From: Kutzneria kofuensis
GTDB taxonomy: Bacteria > Actinomycetota > Actinomycetes > Mycobacteriales > Pseudonocardiaceae
Length of the DNA: 64,000 nucleotides
Direction: 5' to 3'
NCBI RefSeq assembly: GCF_014203355.1
Contig: NZ_JACHIR010000001.1
Location: 6,636,038 to 6,700,037, forward strand
Shown: positions 32,334-40,450 of the stretch, one piece after another
How the letters are laid out: every line of letters starts with the position of its first letter
Numbering within the stretch: position 1 is the first letter of the stretch
Notes under the pieces: model-generated
Seen by the model: only the letters and a program-made list of their open reading frames with translations
Told to the model about the DNA's origin: nothing
Database searches by the model: none
Made by a program: the position numbers and the translations under genes

Positions 32334-34047
32334 CGATCGAGGTGTACGCCCGCGCCAGCGCGGCCGCCGGATCGTCCGGCAGCCGCGCGGCGCGCCAGGC
32401 GATGTAGCCGTCCGGACGCACCAGCAGCGCGCCGTCCTCGTCGATCTCCCTGGCCCGCAGCCAATCCCCGTACGCGTCGCGCAGTCCCTCCACCCCGATC
32501 CTGGTCACGGTGACGGGCAGCGACGCGGCCGCCTCCACCCAGGTCGTGCCGGAAATGCCGGTGAGCAGGGTGAACCGGCCCTTGCCGACGAGGTCCAGTG
32601 TGGACAGTCGGTGGCCGTCCGGGCCGACCAGCCACGCGTGCGGCACCCGTGCGCCGGGCCGGGTCGTCGCCTGGTGGTACAGCTCCTTGTCGGCGCGGAA
32701 CACCTCTTCCGGCGAACCGTCCGGGATCACCGCCGACGACACGTAGCGCTGGTTCATCTCCACGCCGTGCGCGTTGAACTCGTAGTTCTTCAGCTCGATC
32801 GCCTCGGTCATCCGGGCCCGCCGCGCCGCCCCGTCCGCGTCGGGCGCGTCCAACGCCTTCATGCCGAGCGTGATCGCCTCGTCGTCGCCGCCGCCCGCGA
32901 TGCCCAGCGTCTCGAAGATCGGCAGGAACTGGTCGCGGCTGAGGTTGGCCCGGTCCACGATCTGCCGGCCGACCGGGGCCCGCTCGGCGGTGTAGCTGTC
33001 CAGCAGCGCCGGGTCCGCGTCGCCGCGCAGCACCATGGCCAGCTTCCAGGCCAGGTTGTACGAGTCCTGAATGGACGTGTTGGAGCCGAGGCCGTTCGAC
33101 GGCGGGTGCCGGTGCACGGCGTCGCCGGCGCAGAACACCCGGCCCGCCGAGTACTCCGTGGCATAGCTGTGGTTGACCGTCCACAGTGATGTCGAACTGA
33201 TCGTCACGTCCAGCTCGGGATCGCCGACCAGGTCCCGCACGATCGCGGTGGCCGCCGCGTCGTCGACCTCCGGCGGCGCCTGGTTGATGTCGTACCCCCA
33301 CGTGAGCAGCCACTGGTGCCACGGCCGCACGCACCGCACGAGGCCCATGCCGATGCCGCCCATCTCCGCGCCCGGCCGCATCACCCAGTACAGAATGCTC
33401 GGCCGGTGCGCGACGTACCGGCTCAGGTCGGCGTCGAAGACGATGTTCATGCTGCCGGCCTTGCCGGTACGACCGGCGACCGGCAGACCGATCTGCTCGG
33501 CGACCAGGCTGCGACCGCCGTCCGCGCCGATCAGGTAGCGGGCGCGGATCGTCTGCGTCTCCCCGCGCACCCGGTCCAGCACGGTCGCGGTGACGCCGTC
33601 GGAATCCTGTTGCAGGGACAGGAACTCCGTGTCGAAGCGGATCTTCGCGCCGCGCTCGGCCGCCCGGCCGACCAGAATCGGCTCCAGGTAGTTCTGCGGC
33701 AGGTCGATCATGCCGCACGGGCTCGCCGCGCCGTACTCGGTGGCGGAGGCGTCGCCGGTGCCCCAGGTGCGGATGCGGCCGATCTCCTTGCCGGCCAAGG
33801 ATGTGCACAGCACCGTGTCGCCCATCAGGTGCTGCGGCGTGCCCTGCGCCTCGGCCTCGGCCTGGATGCCGAGGTCCCGCAGGACCTCCATGGTGCGCTG
33901 GTTGGTGATGTGCGCCCGTGGTGTGTTCGCCACCCAGCCGTACTTGGTGACGAGCGTGGTCCGCACGCCGTACGTGGCCAGCAGCAGCGCGGCCGACCCG
34001 CCGGCGGGCCCGCTGCCGACGACCAGGACATCTGTGTCGTGGGTCAT
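32308..34047 (-). CDS. FAD-dependent phenol-type monooxygenase (TfdB-like)
   Basis: A 579-residue class A flavoprotein. The FAD fold is VLVVGSGPAGGSAALLLA (residues 7-24), the substrate-domain entry is ITNQRTMEVLRDLG, the second FAD motif GRVFCAGDAVHRHPPSNGLGSNTSIQDSYNLAWKLA in pattern, and the C-terminal thioredoxin-like domain runs from about residue 440. The NQRTMEVLRDLG segment is typical of the 2,4-dichlorophenol 6-monooxygenase group. It starts 18 bases after the AraC gene stop, so the pair are likely cotranscribed and the regulator should control it. Confidence 0.88.
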   Translation of the reverse strand: MTHDTDVLVVGSGPAGGSAALLLATYGVRTTLVTKYGWVANTPRAHITNQRTMEVLRDLGIQAEAEAQGTPQHLMGDTVLCTSLAGKEIGRIRTWGTGDASATEYGAASPCGMIDLPQNYLEPILVGRAAERGAKIRFDTEFLSLQQDSDGVTATVLDRVRGETQTIRARYLIGADGGRSLVAEQIGLPVAGRTGKAGSMNIVFDADLSRYVAHRPSILYWVMRPGAEMGGIGMGLVRCVRPWHQWLLTWGYDINQAPPEVDDAAATAIVRDLVGDPELDVTISSTSLWTVNHSYATEYSAGRVFCAGDAVHRHPPSNGLGSNTSIQDSYNLAWKLAMVLRGDADPALLDSYTAERAPVGRQIVDRANLSRDQFLPIFETLGIAGGGDDEAITLGMKALDAPDADGAARRARMTEAIELKNYEFNAHGVEMNQRYVSSAVIPDGSPEEVFRADKELYHQATTRPGARVPHAWLVGPDGHRLSTLDLVGKGRFTLLTGISGTTWVEAAASLPVTVTRIGVEGLRDAYGDWLRAREIDEDGALLVRPDGYIAWRAARLPDDPAAALARAYTSIVRPASAPR

Positions 34048-34065
34048 CGCCAGAGTATTGCCGGG

Positions 34066-34938
34066 TCAGACCCGGTCCGCCTGCACGGAATGCGCGCCGC
34101 GCTGCACGTTCTGGCCGTTCGCCCGGACCGCGCCCGGAGTCGTGCCCAGCCGTGACCGCATCACCCGGGTCAGGTGCTCCTGGTGGCTGAATCCGCACCG
34201 CACCGCGATGTCCGCGATCGGCAACGTGCTCGTGCGCAACATCCGTTGGGCGTGCCGGAGCCGCAGGCCGACGAGGTAGCGGTGGGGCGTGTCGCCGGTG
34301 CTGGCCTTGAACTGGCGTACGAACTGACTGACGCTCAGCGCCGCCGCGTCCGCGAGATCGGTCAGTGGCAACGGTTCGGCGATGCGGGCCTCGATCAGCT
34401 CGCGGACCGCCGCGAGCTGGCGCTCGGTCAGGCCGACGACCGGCGTGGGCTGTCGCCGACGGGCCAGGTGGCTGGCCAGCAACGCGGTCAGGTGATCGAC
34501 GTACGTGATGGCCGACGGCTCCCAGTCGCGCAGCACCCCGTCCAGCGCGAGCACCAACTGCTCCACCAGCGGGTCGACCGCGCCGACCTCCTCGGCCAGT
34601 TCGACCTTCTCGCCGAACGCCTCGTCGGCGAGGTAGACGTGCACGGTGTTCAGGCTGCCGCCCAGTTCGACGGTCAGATCGTGCCCGGCGGGATGCATGA
34701 ACAGGCCGCCCGCCGGCACCGTGCGCGGGCGGTTGCGGCCGCGGCTCACTTGTACCGGCCCGTCCAGGTGCAGGATCACGGTGCTGGTCCGCGCCGCGTC
34801 GAAGCTGGCGCGGTAGGCGCGTTCCGCCTGCGTGGAGACGAAGATCCGGTGCCAGCCCAGGCCGGCGCTGGACCGCCTCGGCCGCACCCACGGCTGGCGG
34901 AGGATGCCGTTGGTGTCACGAAGGCCGAGTTCGCGCAC
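34066..34938 (-). CDS. AraC family transcriptional regulator
   Basis: 290 residues from a GTG start. The N-terminal half is a cupin-like ligand domain (HLDGPVQVSRGRNRPR, GGLFMHPAGHDLTVEL). Residues 175-275 are the double helix-turn-helix: LTDLADAAALSVSQFVRQFK, TPHRYLVGLRLRHAQRML, ADIAVRCGFSHQEHLTRVMRSRLGTTPGAVR in pattern. It precedes the TfdB-like monooxygenase in one operon and probably activates it in response to an aromatic compound. Confidence 0.9.
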   Translation of the reverse strand: MRELGLRDTNGILRQPWVRPRRSSAGLGWHRIFVSTQAERAYRASFDAARTSTVILHLDGPVQVSRGRNRPRTVPAGGLFMHPAGHDLTVELGGSLNTVHVYLADEAFGEKVELAEEVGAVDPLVEQLVLALDGVLRDWEPSAITYVDHLTALLASHLARRRQPTPVVGLTERQLAAVRELIEARIAEPLPLTDLADAAALSVSQFVRQFKASTGDTPHRYLVGLRLRHAQRMLRTSTLPIADIAVRCGFSHQEHLTRVMRSRLGTTPGAVRANGQNVQRGAHSVQADRV

Positions 34939-34958
34939 GTCGAGCAGTGTACGCGGGT

Positions 34959-34980
34959 GGTAGTTGAACTTGCAACTACC
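34959..34980. promoter_or_regulatory. 8-base inverted repeat between TetR and AraC genes
   Basis: GGTAGTTG (34959-34966) and CAACTACC (34973-34980), loop 6 bases, lie 20 bases upstream of the AraC start and overlap the stop codon of the upstream TetR gene. It could be the AraC operator or a weak terminator of the TetR transcript. Confidence 0.4.
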
Positions 34981-35692
34981 TGGCGAGGTTGTCGATGATC
35001 AGGTTGACGGTGAAGTCGAACCGGTCGTGGCCGGTGCCGGCGGTCAGTTCGGCGGCGTGACGCCGGGTGTTCGGGAAGCGGTCGGCCGGCAGGGCGCTGA
35101 ACCGGCTGACGAGTTCGTCCCGACCGAGGACCCAGGCGTCGTCGCGATGGTGTTGTCGTTGCTGGACGAGCGAGCGTTCCAGGGCGTAGGCGCTGACGTA
35201 GAGGCTGAGCGCGTCGATCGCCCAGGCGGCGGTCTGCGGTTCGATGCCGCCGGCCAGCAGGATCGCCAGGATGCCCTCGCTGACCCGCAGCGTTTCGAGG
35301 TGGGTGGGGACCATGGCCAGCGCGGCGCGGGAGACGCCCGGGTATCTCAGGTACTGGTCGCGGATCTGGGCGTACACGTCGAGGATCTGCTGCCGCCACG
35401 CGGCCGGGTCGGGTTCGGGCAACTCGATCTCGGCGCAGAGCCGGCCGATCAGCAGATCGTCGAGATCGTCCTTGTTGACGATGTGCGCGTACAGCGAGGA
35501 CGGCCCGGTGTCGAGCACGGCCGCCACCCGGCGGATCGTCAGCGCGTCGTAGCCCTCGGCCGCGATAACCTGCAGCGCGGCGTCGGTGATCCGATCAGCG
35601 GTGATCGGCATCTTGCGCGGCGCGATCGGTGCGGAGGCGGCGGGAGCCGGTGCGTGGCGGGACGCGCGGCGTTGTCCGGGGTCGGCGGGCAT
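34976..35692 (-). CDS. TetR family repressor of the adjacent exporter
   Basis: 238 residues from ATG 35692 (a GTG at 35701 is possible). After a Pro/Ala-rich start, residues 30-80 are the helix-turn-helix (ITADRITDAALQVIAAEG, LDTGPSSLYAHIVNKDDLDD in pattern), followed by a TetR_C_1-like all-helical ligand domain. It is divergent from a DHA2-type drug exporter, and three copies of the GAACTTAGTTCG motif cover the intergenic region. A drug-sensing repressor-pump pair is the simplest reading. Confidence 0.9.
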   Translation of the reverse strand: MPADPGQRRASRHAPAPAASAPIAPRKMPITADRITDAALQVIAAEGYDALTIRRVAAVLDTGPSSLYAHIVNKDDLDDLLIGRLCAEIELPEPDPAAWRQQILDVYAQIRDQYLRYPGVSRAALAMVPTHLETLRVSEGILAILLAGGIEPQTAAWAIDALSLYVSAYALERSLVQQRQHHRDDAWVLGRDELVSRFSALPADRFPNTRRHAAELTAGTGHDRFDFTVNLIIDNLAR

Positions 35693-35707
35693 GGTGACCA
35701 CCCTACC

Positions 35708-35765
35708 TTGACACGAACTAAGTTCGTCTTCTAGAACTTAGTTCGTGAATATCGAACTTAGTTCG
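35708..35765 (+). promoter_or_regulatory. Exporter promoter with three TetR operator elements
   Basis: TTGACA (35708-35713) and TAGAAC (35732-35737), 18 bases apart, place transcription start near the GTG at 35745, so the exporter mRNA is probably leaderless. CACGAACTAAGTTC (35712-35725) and GAACTTAGTTCGTG (35734-35747) are a perfect 14-base inverted repeat with an 8-base spacer, and CGAACTTAGTTCG (35753-35765) repeats the motif inside the first codons. Bound TetR would cover both promoter hexamers and the start codon. Confidence 0.75.
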
Positions 35766-37181
35766 TCGGAGACGGCCCGTGCCGCTCCGCTCCCGCTCGG
35801 CCGCGCCTGGCTGGTCCTGGTGGTCGTCGTCATCGCCGACCTCATGGACCTCGTCGACACCAGCGTCGCCAACCTCGCCGGCCCCGCGATCCGCGCCGAC
35901 CTCGGCGGCGGGCCGATGACCCTGCAGTGGGTGCTGTCCGCCTACACCGCGGCCTTCGCCCTCGGCCTGATCACCTCCGGCCGGCTCGGCGACCTGCTCG
36001 GCCGCCGCCGGCTGTTCCTGCTCGGCATGGCCGGCTTCACGGCTGCGTCGCTGGCCTGCGGCCTCGCGCCCGGCGCCGGCTTCCTGATCGTCGCCCGCCT
36101 GTTCCAGGGCCTGTTCGGAGCGGTGATGATCCCGCAGGGCATGGCCCTGGTGAAGATCGTTTTCCCGCCGGAGCACCTGCGCAGGGCACTGATGCCGTTC
36201 GGCCCGATCATGGGGCTGGCCATGGTGGCCGGGCCGATCCTCGCCGGCTGGCTGCTGCACCTGGACCTGTTCGGCAGCCAGTGGCGGTCGATCTTCCTGA
36301 TCAACGTGCCGACCGGCCTGCTGGCCGCCGCCCTCGGCTGGCGCGTTCTGCCGCGGCACAGCGGCGAGGACAGCGGCGCCCGCCTGGACCTGCTCGGCGT
36401 TGGCCTGCTCACCGCCGGTTCGGCGCTCCTGATCGTGCCGCTCATCCAGGGACGCGACCTCGGCTGGCCGTCGTGGACGTACGCGATGATCGCCGGCGGG
36501 CTGGTGGCCTTCGGCCTGTTCGTCGTGTCGGAACGCCGCAGCAGCCACCCGGTGATCACCCGGTCGCTGTTCGGCAAGCGCAGCTTCATCGTCGGCCTGC
36601 TGATCACCGGCGGCTTCTACGCCTCGCTCAGCGCGTTCGTCCTGGCCGTCAACCTGCTGCTCCAGTCGGGCCTGGGCTGGACACCGCTGGACACCGGCTT
36701 CGCGCTGATCCCTTGGGCGGCGGGCACCGCGGTCGCCACGCTGCTGTCCGGTGCGGTGCTCGCCGCAAGGCTAGGGCGGGCCAACCTGCATCTGGGACTG
36801 GCCATCGCCGTCGTCGGTCTGCTCGCGCTCTGGTGGTCCACCGCGCACTGGGGTGCGGCCGTCACCGTGTGGCAGTTGGCGCCGGCCCTGTTCCTGACCG
36901 GCGCCGGCTCCGGGCTGCTGTTCATCCCGCTGTTCGACTTCATCCTCGGCGACGCCACCACCGAAGAAGTCGGCACCGGCGCGGGTGTGCTCAACGCCGC
37001 CCAGCAGTTCGCCGGTGCCGTCGGCGTCGCCGCCCTCGGCACCGTGTTCTTCGCCCGCGTCGGGCAGCCCTCGACGTCGTCCTACTTCGCCGCCGCCGAC
37101 CTGGTGTTCGCCATCTGCGCCGGCGTCTTCGTCCTGGCGTTGCTCCTGGTCGGGCTCCTGCCCAAGCACTCCCAGCACTAG
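35745..37181 (+). CDS. DHA2 family (EmrB/QacA-like) multidrug exporter
   Basis: 478 residues, about 14 membrane segments. Motif A appears as GRLGDLLGRRRLFLLG after helix 2; the first helix has the DMDLVDTSVANLA-type D1 motif (ADLMDLVDTSVANLAGP). The GTG at 35745 lies at the expected transcription start with no room for a ribosome-binding site, and no other start precedes the first membrane helix. It exports lipophilic compounds using the proton gradient, and is controlled by the divergent TetR protein by inference. Confidence 0.9.
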   Translation: MNIELSSSETARAAPLPLGRAWLVLVVVVIADLMDLVDTSVANLAGPAIRADLGGGPMTLQWVLSAYTAAFALGLITSGRLGDLLGRRRLFLLGMAGFTAASLACGLAPGAGFLIVARLFQGLFGAVMIPQGMALVKIVFPPEHLRRALMPFGPIMGLAMVAGPILAGWLLHLDLFGSQWRSIFLINVPTGLLAAALGWRVLPRHSGEDSGARLDLLGVGLLTAGSALLIVPLIQGRDLGWPSWTYAMIAGGLVAFGLFVVSERRSSHPVITRSLFGKRSFIVGLLITGGFYASLSAFVLAVNLLLQSGLGWTPLDTGFALIPWAAGTAVATLLSGAVLAARLGRANLHLGLAIAVVGLLALWWSTAHWGAAVTVWQLAPALFLTGAGSGLLFIPLFDFILGDATTEEVGTGAGVLNAAQQFAGAVGVAALGTVFFARVGQPSTSSYFAAADLVFAICAGVFVLALLLVGLLPKHSQH

Positions 37182-37211
37182 CTGGTCGGCTGCGGCCGTG
37201 ATACTGGCGCC

Positions 37212-38066
37212 ATGAGGATGCCGGGGACGGTCGGGGTGGTCGGGGTCGGGCGCATGGGCACGCCGTTGATCGCCCGGCTGGTCGCGTCCGGACATGACGT
37301 CGTGGCCACCGACATCCGGCCCTCTCGGCGGCCGGCTGCCGAGGAGGCCGGTGCCCGGTGGGTCTCGGAGCTGGATTCCTGTGACGTCCTGCTGACCGTC
37401 CTGCCGGGGAACGCCGAGCTGGCGGAGTACTCCCCGGTGGACTGTCGCATGTGGATCGACTTGACCAGTGGATCGGTTGAGACCGGCCAGAAGTTGGCTC
37501 GGCAACACGATGTGACGTACCTCGACGCGCCGATGGGCGGCGGGGTGTCGGCGATGCGGGAGGGCACCGTCACGCTCTATGTCGGCGGGCCCGGCGAAGC
37601 ACTGGAGGCCGCCACGCCGCTGCTGCGGTCGTTCGCCTCGACCATCCACCACGTCGGTGATCACGGGGCCGGCTATCTGGCCAAGCTGCTGATCAACCTC
37701 CAGTGGTTCGGGCACGCCGCGTTGGCCACCGAGGCGTTGCTCCTGGCCCGGCGGCACGGTGTGCCGCCGGGCCGGATGCGTTCCCTGTTGCTCGGCAGCG
37801 CCGGCGACAGCGCCTTCGTGCAACGCCATCTGCCGGCGCTGTTGGACGGTGACTACCTTCGCGACTTCGGCCTGGACCGGTGCCTCGAGGAGTTGGAGTC
37901 CGTCGAGCGCAGCGCCGCCGTGGCCGGCACGCCCCACCGGCTCAGCTCGCTCGTGGCGGAGCTGCACCGCTCGGCGTTGGAGCGGTTCGGGCCGGAGGAC
38001 GGGGAGTTGCTGGTCCCGGCGCTGCTGGAGGAGCAGGCGGGATTTCGCTTGTCGGGCAAGGACTAG
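37212..38066 (+). CDS. NAD(P)-dependent beta-hydroxyacid dehydrogenase family protein
   Basis: 284 residues of the 3-hydroxyisobutyrate / 6-phosphogluconate dehydrogenase superfamily. The cofactor motif GVVGVGRMGTPLIARL is at the N-terminus, the substrate loop MWIDLTSGSVET and DAPMGGGVSAMREG follow, and the catalytic Lys lies in GAGYLAKLLINLQWF (the usual KxxNN is KLLIN). Imine reductases share this fold, so reduction of a hydroxyacid or of an imine are both possible. It begins 30 bases after the exporter and may be cotranscribed. Confidence 0.8.
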   Translation: MRMPGTVGVVGVGRMGTPLIARLVASGHDVVATDIRPSRRPAAEEAGARWVSELDSCDVLLTVLPGNAELAEYSPVDCRMWIDLTSGSVETGQKLARQHDVTYLDAPMGGGVSAMREGTVTLYVGGPGEALEAATPLLRSFASTIHHVGDHGAGYLAKLLINLQWFGHAALATEALLLARRHGVPPGRMRSLLLGSAGDSAFVQRHLPALLDGDYLRDFGLDRCLEELESVERSAAVAGTPHRLSSLVAELHRSALERFGPEDGELLVPALLEEQAGFRLSGKD

Positions 38067-38075
38067 CGGGTCTCG

Positions 38076-38762
38076 TCAGGCGACCGTCAGGCCGCCGTCG
38101 ACCGGCAGCACGCTGCCCGTCACGTAACTTGCCCGGATCAGGTAAGCCACCGCGTCCGCTACCTCCTCGGGACGGCCGGCGCGCTTGATCGGCATGCCTT
38201 CGGCCATCGCCGCGAACTGCTGCTGCCGCTGGTCGGCCGGGATGAACGACCACCAGTCGGTGTCGATCGCGCCCGGCGAGACGGCGTTGACCCGGACCGG
38301 CGCCAGCTCGGCGGCCAACGGCGACACGACCCGTTCGATCGCGCCGTTGACCGCCGCGAGCGTGCTCAGCCCCGGTGCGCCGGCGCGGGCGCTGGCAGCC
38401 GACAGCATCGTCACCGACTCCGTGACCAAGGCCGCCTTGATCGCGTACAGGTACGCGAAGAGCTTTCCTTCGAACGCCGCCCGGACGTCCTGCATCGACT
38501 TCTCCCGCAGCGGCCCCAGGCCGACCGCGCCGGGGCTGAAGTTGAGCACCAGGTGCTCGAACTCGCCCGTCCGCTCGAAGAACGCCGCGACGTCCGGCTC
38601 CGACGTCGCATCCAGCCGTTCCGCCACCGCCACCCGGTCCTTGACCGCTGCCAGCCGCTCCGGATCGCGGCCCGTGACCGTCACCTCCGCCCCGTCCGCG
38701 GTCAGCCGCTCCGCGACCGCCAGGCCGATTCCGCTGGTTCCGCCCAGCACCACAACGCGCAT
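38076..38762 (-). CDS. Atypical short-chain dehydrogenase lacking the Tyr-x-x-x-Lys motif
   Basis: 228 residues. The nucleotide-binding start is VVVLGGTSGIGLAVAERL and the C-terminal segment PVRVNAVSPGAIDTDWW is classical. At the active site, LSTLAAVNGAIERV replaces the usual Y-x-x-x-K, putting Leu and Asn at the catalytic Tyr and Lys positions. I recall a group of bacterial SDRs with such changes; catalysis is doubtful or different. It is divergent from a TetR gene that probably represses it. Confidence 0.82.
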   Translation of the reverse strand: MRVVVLGGTSGIGLAVAERLTADGAEVTVTGRDPERLAAVKDRVAVAERLDATSEPDVAAFFERTGEFEHLVLNFSPGAVGLGPLREKSMQDVRAAFEGKLFAYLYAIKAALVTESVTMLSAASARAGAPGLSTLAAVNGAIERVVSPLAAELAPVRVNAVSPGAIDTDWWSFIPADQRQQQFAAMAEGMPIKRAGRPEEVADAVAYLIRASYVTGSVLPVDGGLTVA

Positions 38763-38784
38763 GTCGCCTCATTTCGATACGGTC

Positions 38785-38807
38785 CGTCTCGATACTAAAG
38801 CGAGACG
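38785..38807. promoter_or_regulatory. Inverted repeat between SDR and TetR genes
   Basis: CGTCTCG (38785-38791) and CGAGACG (38801-38807) are perfect arms 9 bases apart; a second pairing AGACG/CGTCT overlaps the right arm at 38804-38816, and TCGATAC occurs twice (38774-38780, 38789-38795). It is the likely operator of the TetR protein on this divergent promoter. Confidence 0.45.
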
Positions 38808-38830
38808 TCGCGTCTTGTAAACTCGCCGCC

Positions 38831-39403
38831 GTGACTGGGGACCGGCGACCGGGACGGCCGCGCAGCGAGGCCACCAGGCGGGCGATCCTGGCCGCCGCCA
38901 TCGACGAGCTCACCGAGCGCGGCTACTCGCAGCTGTCCGTCGAGGGCATCGCCGCCCGCGCCGGCGCCGGCAAGCAGACGATCTACCGGTGGTGGCCGTC
39001 CAAGGCCGATGTCGTGCTGGACGCGATGCTGGAGGAGGCCGCCAGCCGGATCACCGTGCCCGACGAGGGATCGCTCGACGCCGACCTCAACGCCTTCCTC
39101 GCCGCCACCTTCCGCCAGCGCGGGCAGCGCCCCGTGCTCGTCGGCCTGATGGCCGAGGCCCTGCTCGACCCGACCTTCGCCGCCCAGTTCCGCGACCGCT
39201 TCCTCTTCGGCCGCCGCGACGTTCTCCGCTCCGTGCTGCGGCGGGCCGCCGAGCGCGGCGAGATCGCTCCCGACGTCGACCCGGAGATGTTGCTGGACAT
39301 CGTGTTCGGCGTGCTCTGGTACCGGCTGCTGCTCGACCACGCCCCGCTCGACGACGAGGCCGGCCGCCAGCTGGCCACGCTGGTCGTCCGCGCCGCCCGA
39401 TAA
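38831..39403 (+). CDS. TetR family repressor
   Basis: 190 residues from a GTG. Helix-turn-helix at residues 10-58 (RRAILAAAIDELTERGYSQLSVEGIAARAGAGKQTIYRWWPSK in pattern), with the IYRWWPSKADVV form typical of the TetR_C_11-like group. It is divergent from the atypical SDR gene over 68 bases of dyad-rich DNA, its probable target. Confidence 0.9.
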   Translation: MTGDRRPGRPRSEATRRAILAAAIDELTERGYSQLSVEGIAARAGAGKQTIYRWWPSKADVVLDAMLEEAASRITVPDEGSLDADLNAFLAATFRQRGQRPVLVGLMAEALLDPTFAAQFRDRFLFGRRDVLRSVLRRAAERGEIAPDVDPEMLLDIVFGVLWYRLLLDHAPLDDEAGRQLATLVVRAAR

Positions 39404-39434
39404 TCCGGTTGTGCCGGATTGCTACGTTCGGCCC

Positions 39435-39968
39435 ATGCTGACCGGGAAGCTTGTGCGGCTGCGGGCGCTCGAACCGTCCGACGCGGAGGCGATCCAGCGC
39501 TGGAACGAGGATCCGGCCGTGCTGCAGTGGATGATCAACGACTATCCCGAGTCACTGCCGCAGATCGCCAAGCGCCTGGGCGAGGACCGGCCCCGTAACA
39601 GCTACGACAAGCTCATCCTCGCCATCGAGACCCTCGCCGACCGGACGCCCATCGGCGTCATCGCCCTCACCGACGCCGAGCCCGAGAACGGCCGCGCCGA
39701 ACTCGACGTGTACGTCGGCGAGGCCGCCTACCGCAACGGCGGCTACGGCACCGACGCCATCCGCGTCATCTGCCGCTACGGCTTCGACCAGATGCGCCTG
39801 CACGGCATCTCCCTCTGGGTCGTCCCCGAGAACGAAGCCGCCCGCCACGTCTACAAGAAGCTCGGCTTCGTCGAGGAGGGCCGCGAACGCGAGCGCTTCC
39901 GCCGCGACGGCAAGTGGTACGACCTCATCGTCATGAGCATGCTCGAAGGCGAACTCGTCGACGAGTGA
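39435..39968 (+). CDS. GNAT family N-acetyltransferase (RimJ/RimL type)
   Basis: 177 residues from ATG 39435; residues upstream to 39411 do not fit. The acetyl-CoA site is VYVGEAAYRNGGYGTDAIRVI (R/Q-x-x-G-x-G/A form) and the C-terminal ENEAARHVYKKLGFVEEGRERERF matches proteins that acetylate terminal amino groups or small molecules such as spermidine. The start LRALEPSDAEAIQRWNEDP is family-typical. The substrate is unknown and no operon partner is evident. Confidence 0.88.
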   Translation: MLTGKLVRLRALEPSDAEAIQRWNEDPAVLQWMINDYPESLPQIAKRLGEDRPRNSYDKLILAIETLADRTPIGVIALTDAEPENGRAELDVYVGEAAYRNGGYGTDAIRVICRYGFDQMRLHGISLWVVPENEAARHVYKKLGFVEEGRERERFRRDGKWYDLIVMSMLEGELVDE

Positions 39969-39971
39969 TCG

Positions 39972-40439
39972 TCACTGCTCGGAGCGGGCGAGGATCATGG
40001 GGAAGGCGCGGGCGAACGACGCGAGGCTCTTGAAGGGCTCGCCCGTGAGGACGCGTTCGGCGATGGTGAACGGCATGGCGGTGTGTCCCTTGATCACGAC
40101 AACCGGATTCGGGGACTGGTCGTGCGTGGACCAGGAGCCGCCGTAGGCCTCGATGAGGACCTCGCCGGTGTAGGCGCCGACGAGCTTCCACCAGAGGTCG
40201 AGGCGAGCCTCGGAGAGGGGACCGTCGGTCAGCAGTTCGGCGCAGACGGAGTCGAGAATGCCGAGGCTGTCGACGGTGAAGTCGAGCCGGCGGGAGAACT
40301 TGTCGGCGACGAGGGCGACGCACTGCTCGGCGACATGGCGGAAGTTCGGGGACACGGGGGGATGGTGCCATGGGAAGGCATGCCACGTAGGGGTTTGTGG
40401 TTGTTTGATGGCGGTCGGGACCACCGCGATCTGTGACAT
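39972..40439 (-). CDS. Uncharacterised protein
   Basis: 155 residues if the ATG at 40439 is used, but that start is only 11 bases from the divergent gene; a GTG at 40355 near the conserved-looking part is an alternative. From about residue 30 the sequence is helical and amphipathic (FRHVAEQCVALVADKF, TVDSLGILDSVCAELL), then LVGAYTGEVLIEAYGGSW and PFTIAERVLTGEPFKSLASFAR. This resembles DUF3806/DUF6278-type proteins found in many actinomycetes; no function is known. Confidence 0.6.
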   Translation of the reverse strand: MSQIAVVPTAIKQPQTPTWHAFPWHHPPVSPNFRHVAEQCVALVADKFSRRLDFTVDSLGILDSVCAELLTDGPLSEARLDLWWKLVGAYTGEVLIEAYGGSWSTHDQSPNPVVVIKGHTAMPFTIAERVLTGEPFKSLASFARAFPMILARSEQ

Positions 40440-40450
40440 TATCGGGTTCC

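Noticed and set aside
32216-34891. An 891-residue minus-strand frame across the TfdB-like monooxygenase and AraC genes
   Set aside because: Arg/Gly/Ala-rich shadow frame; both real genes lie in other frames with clear motifs.
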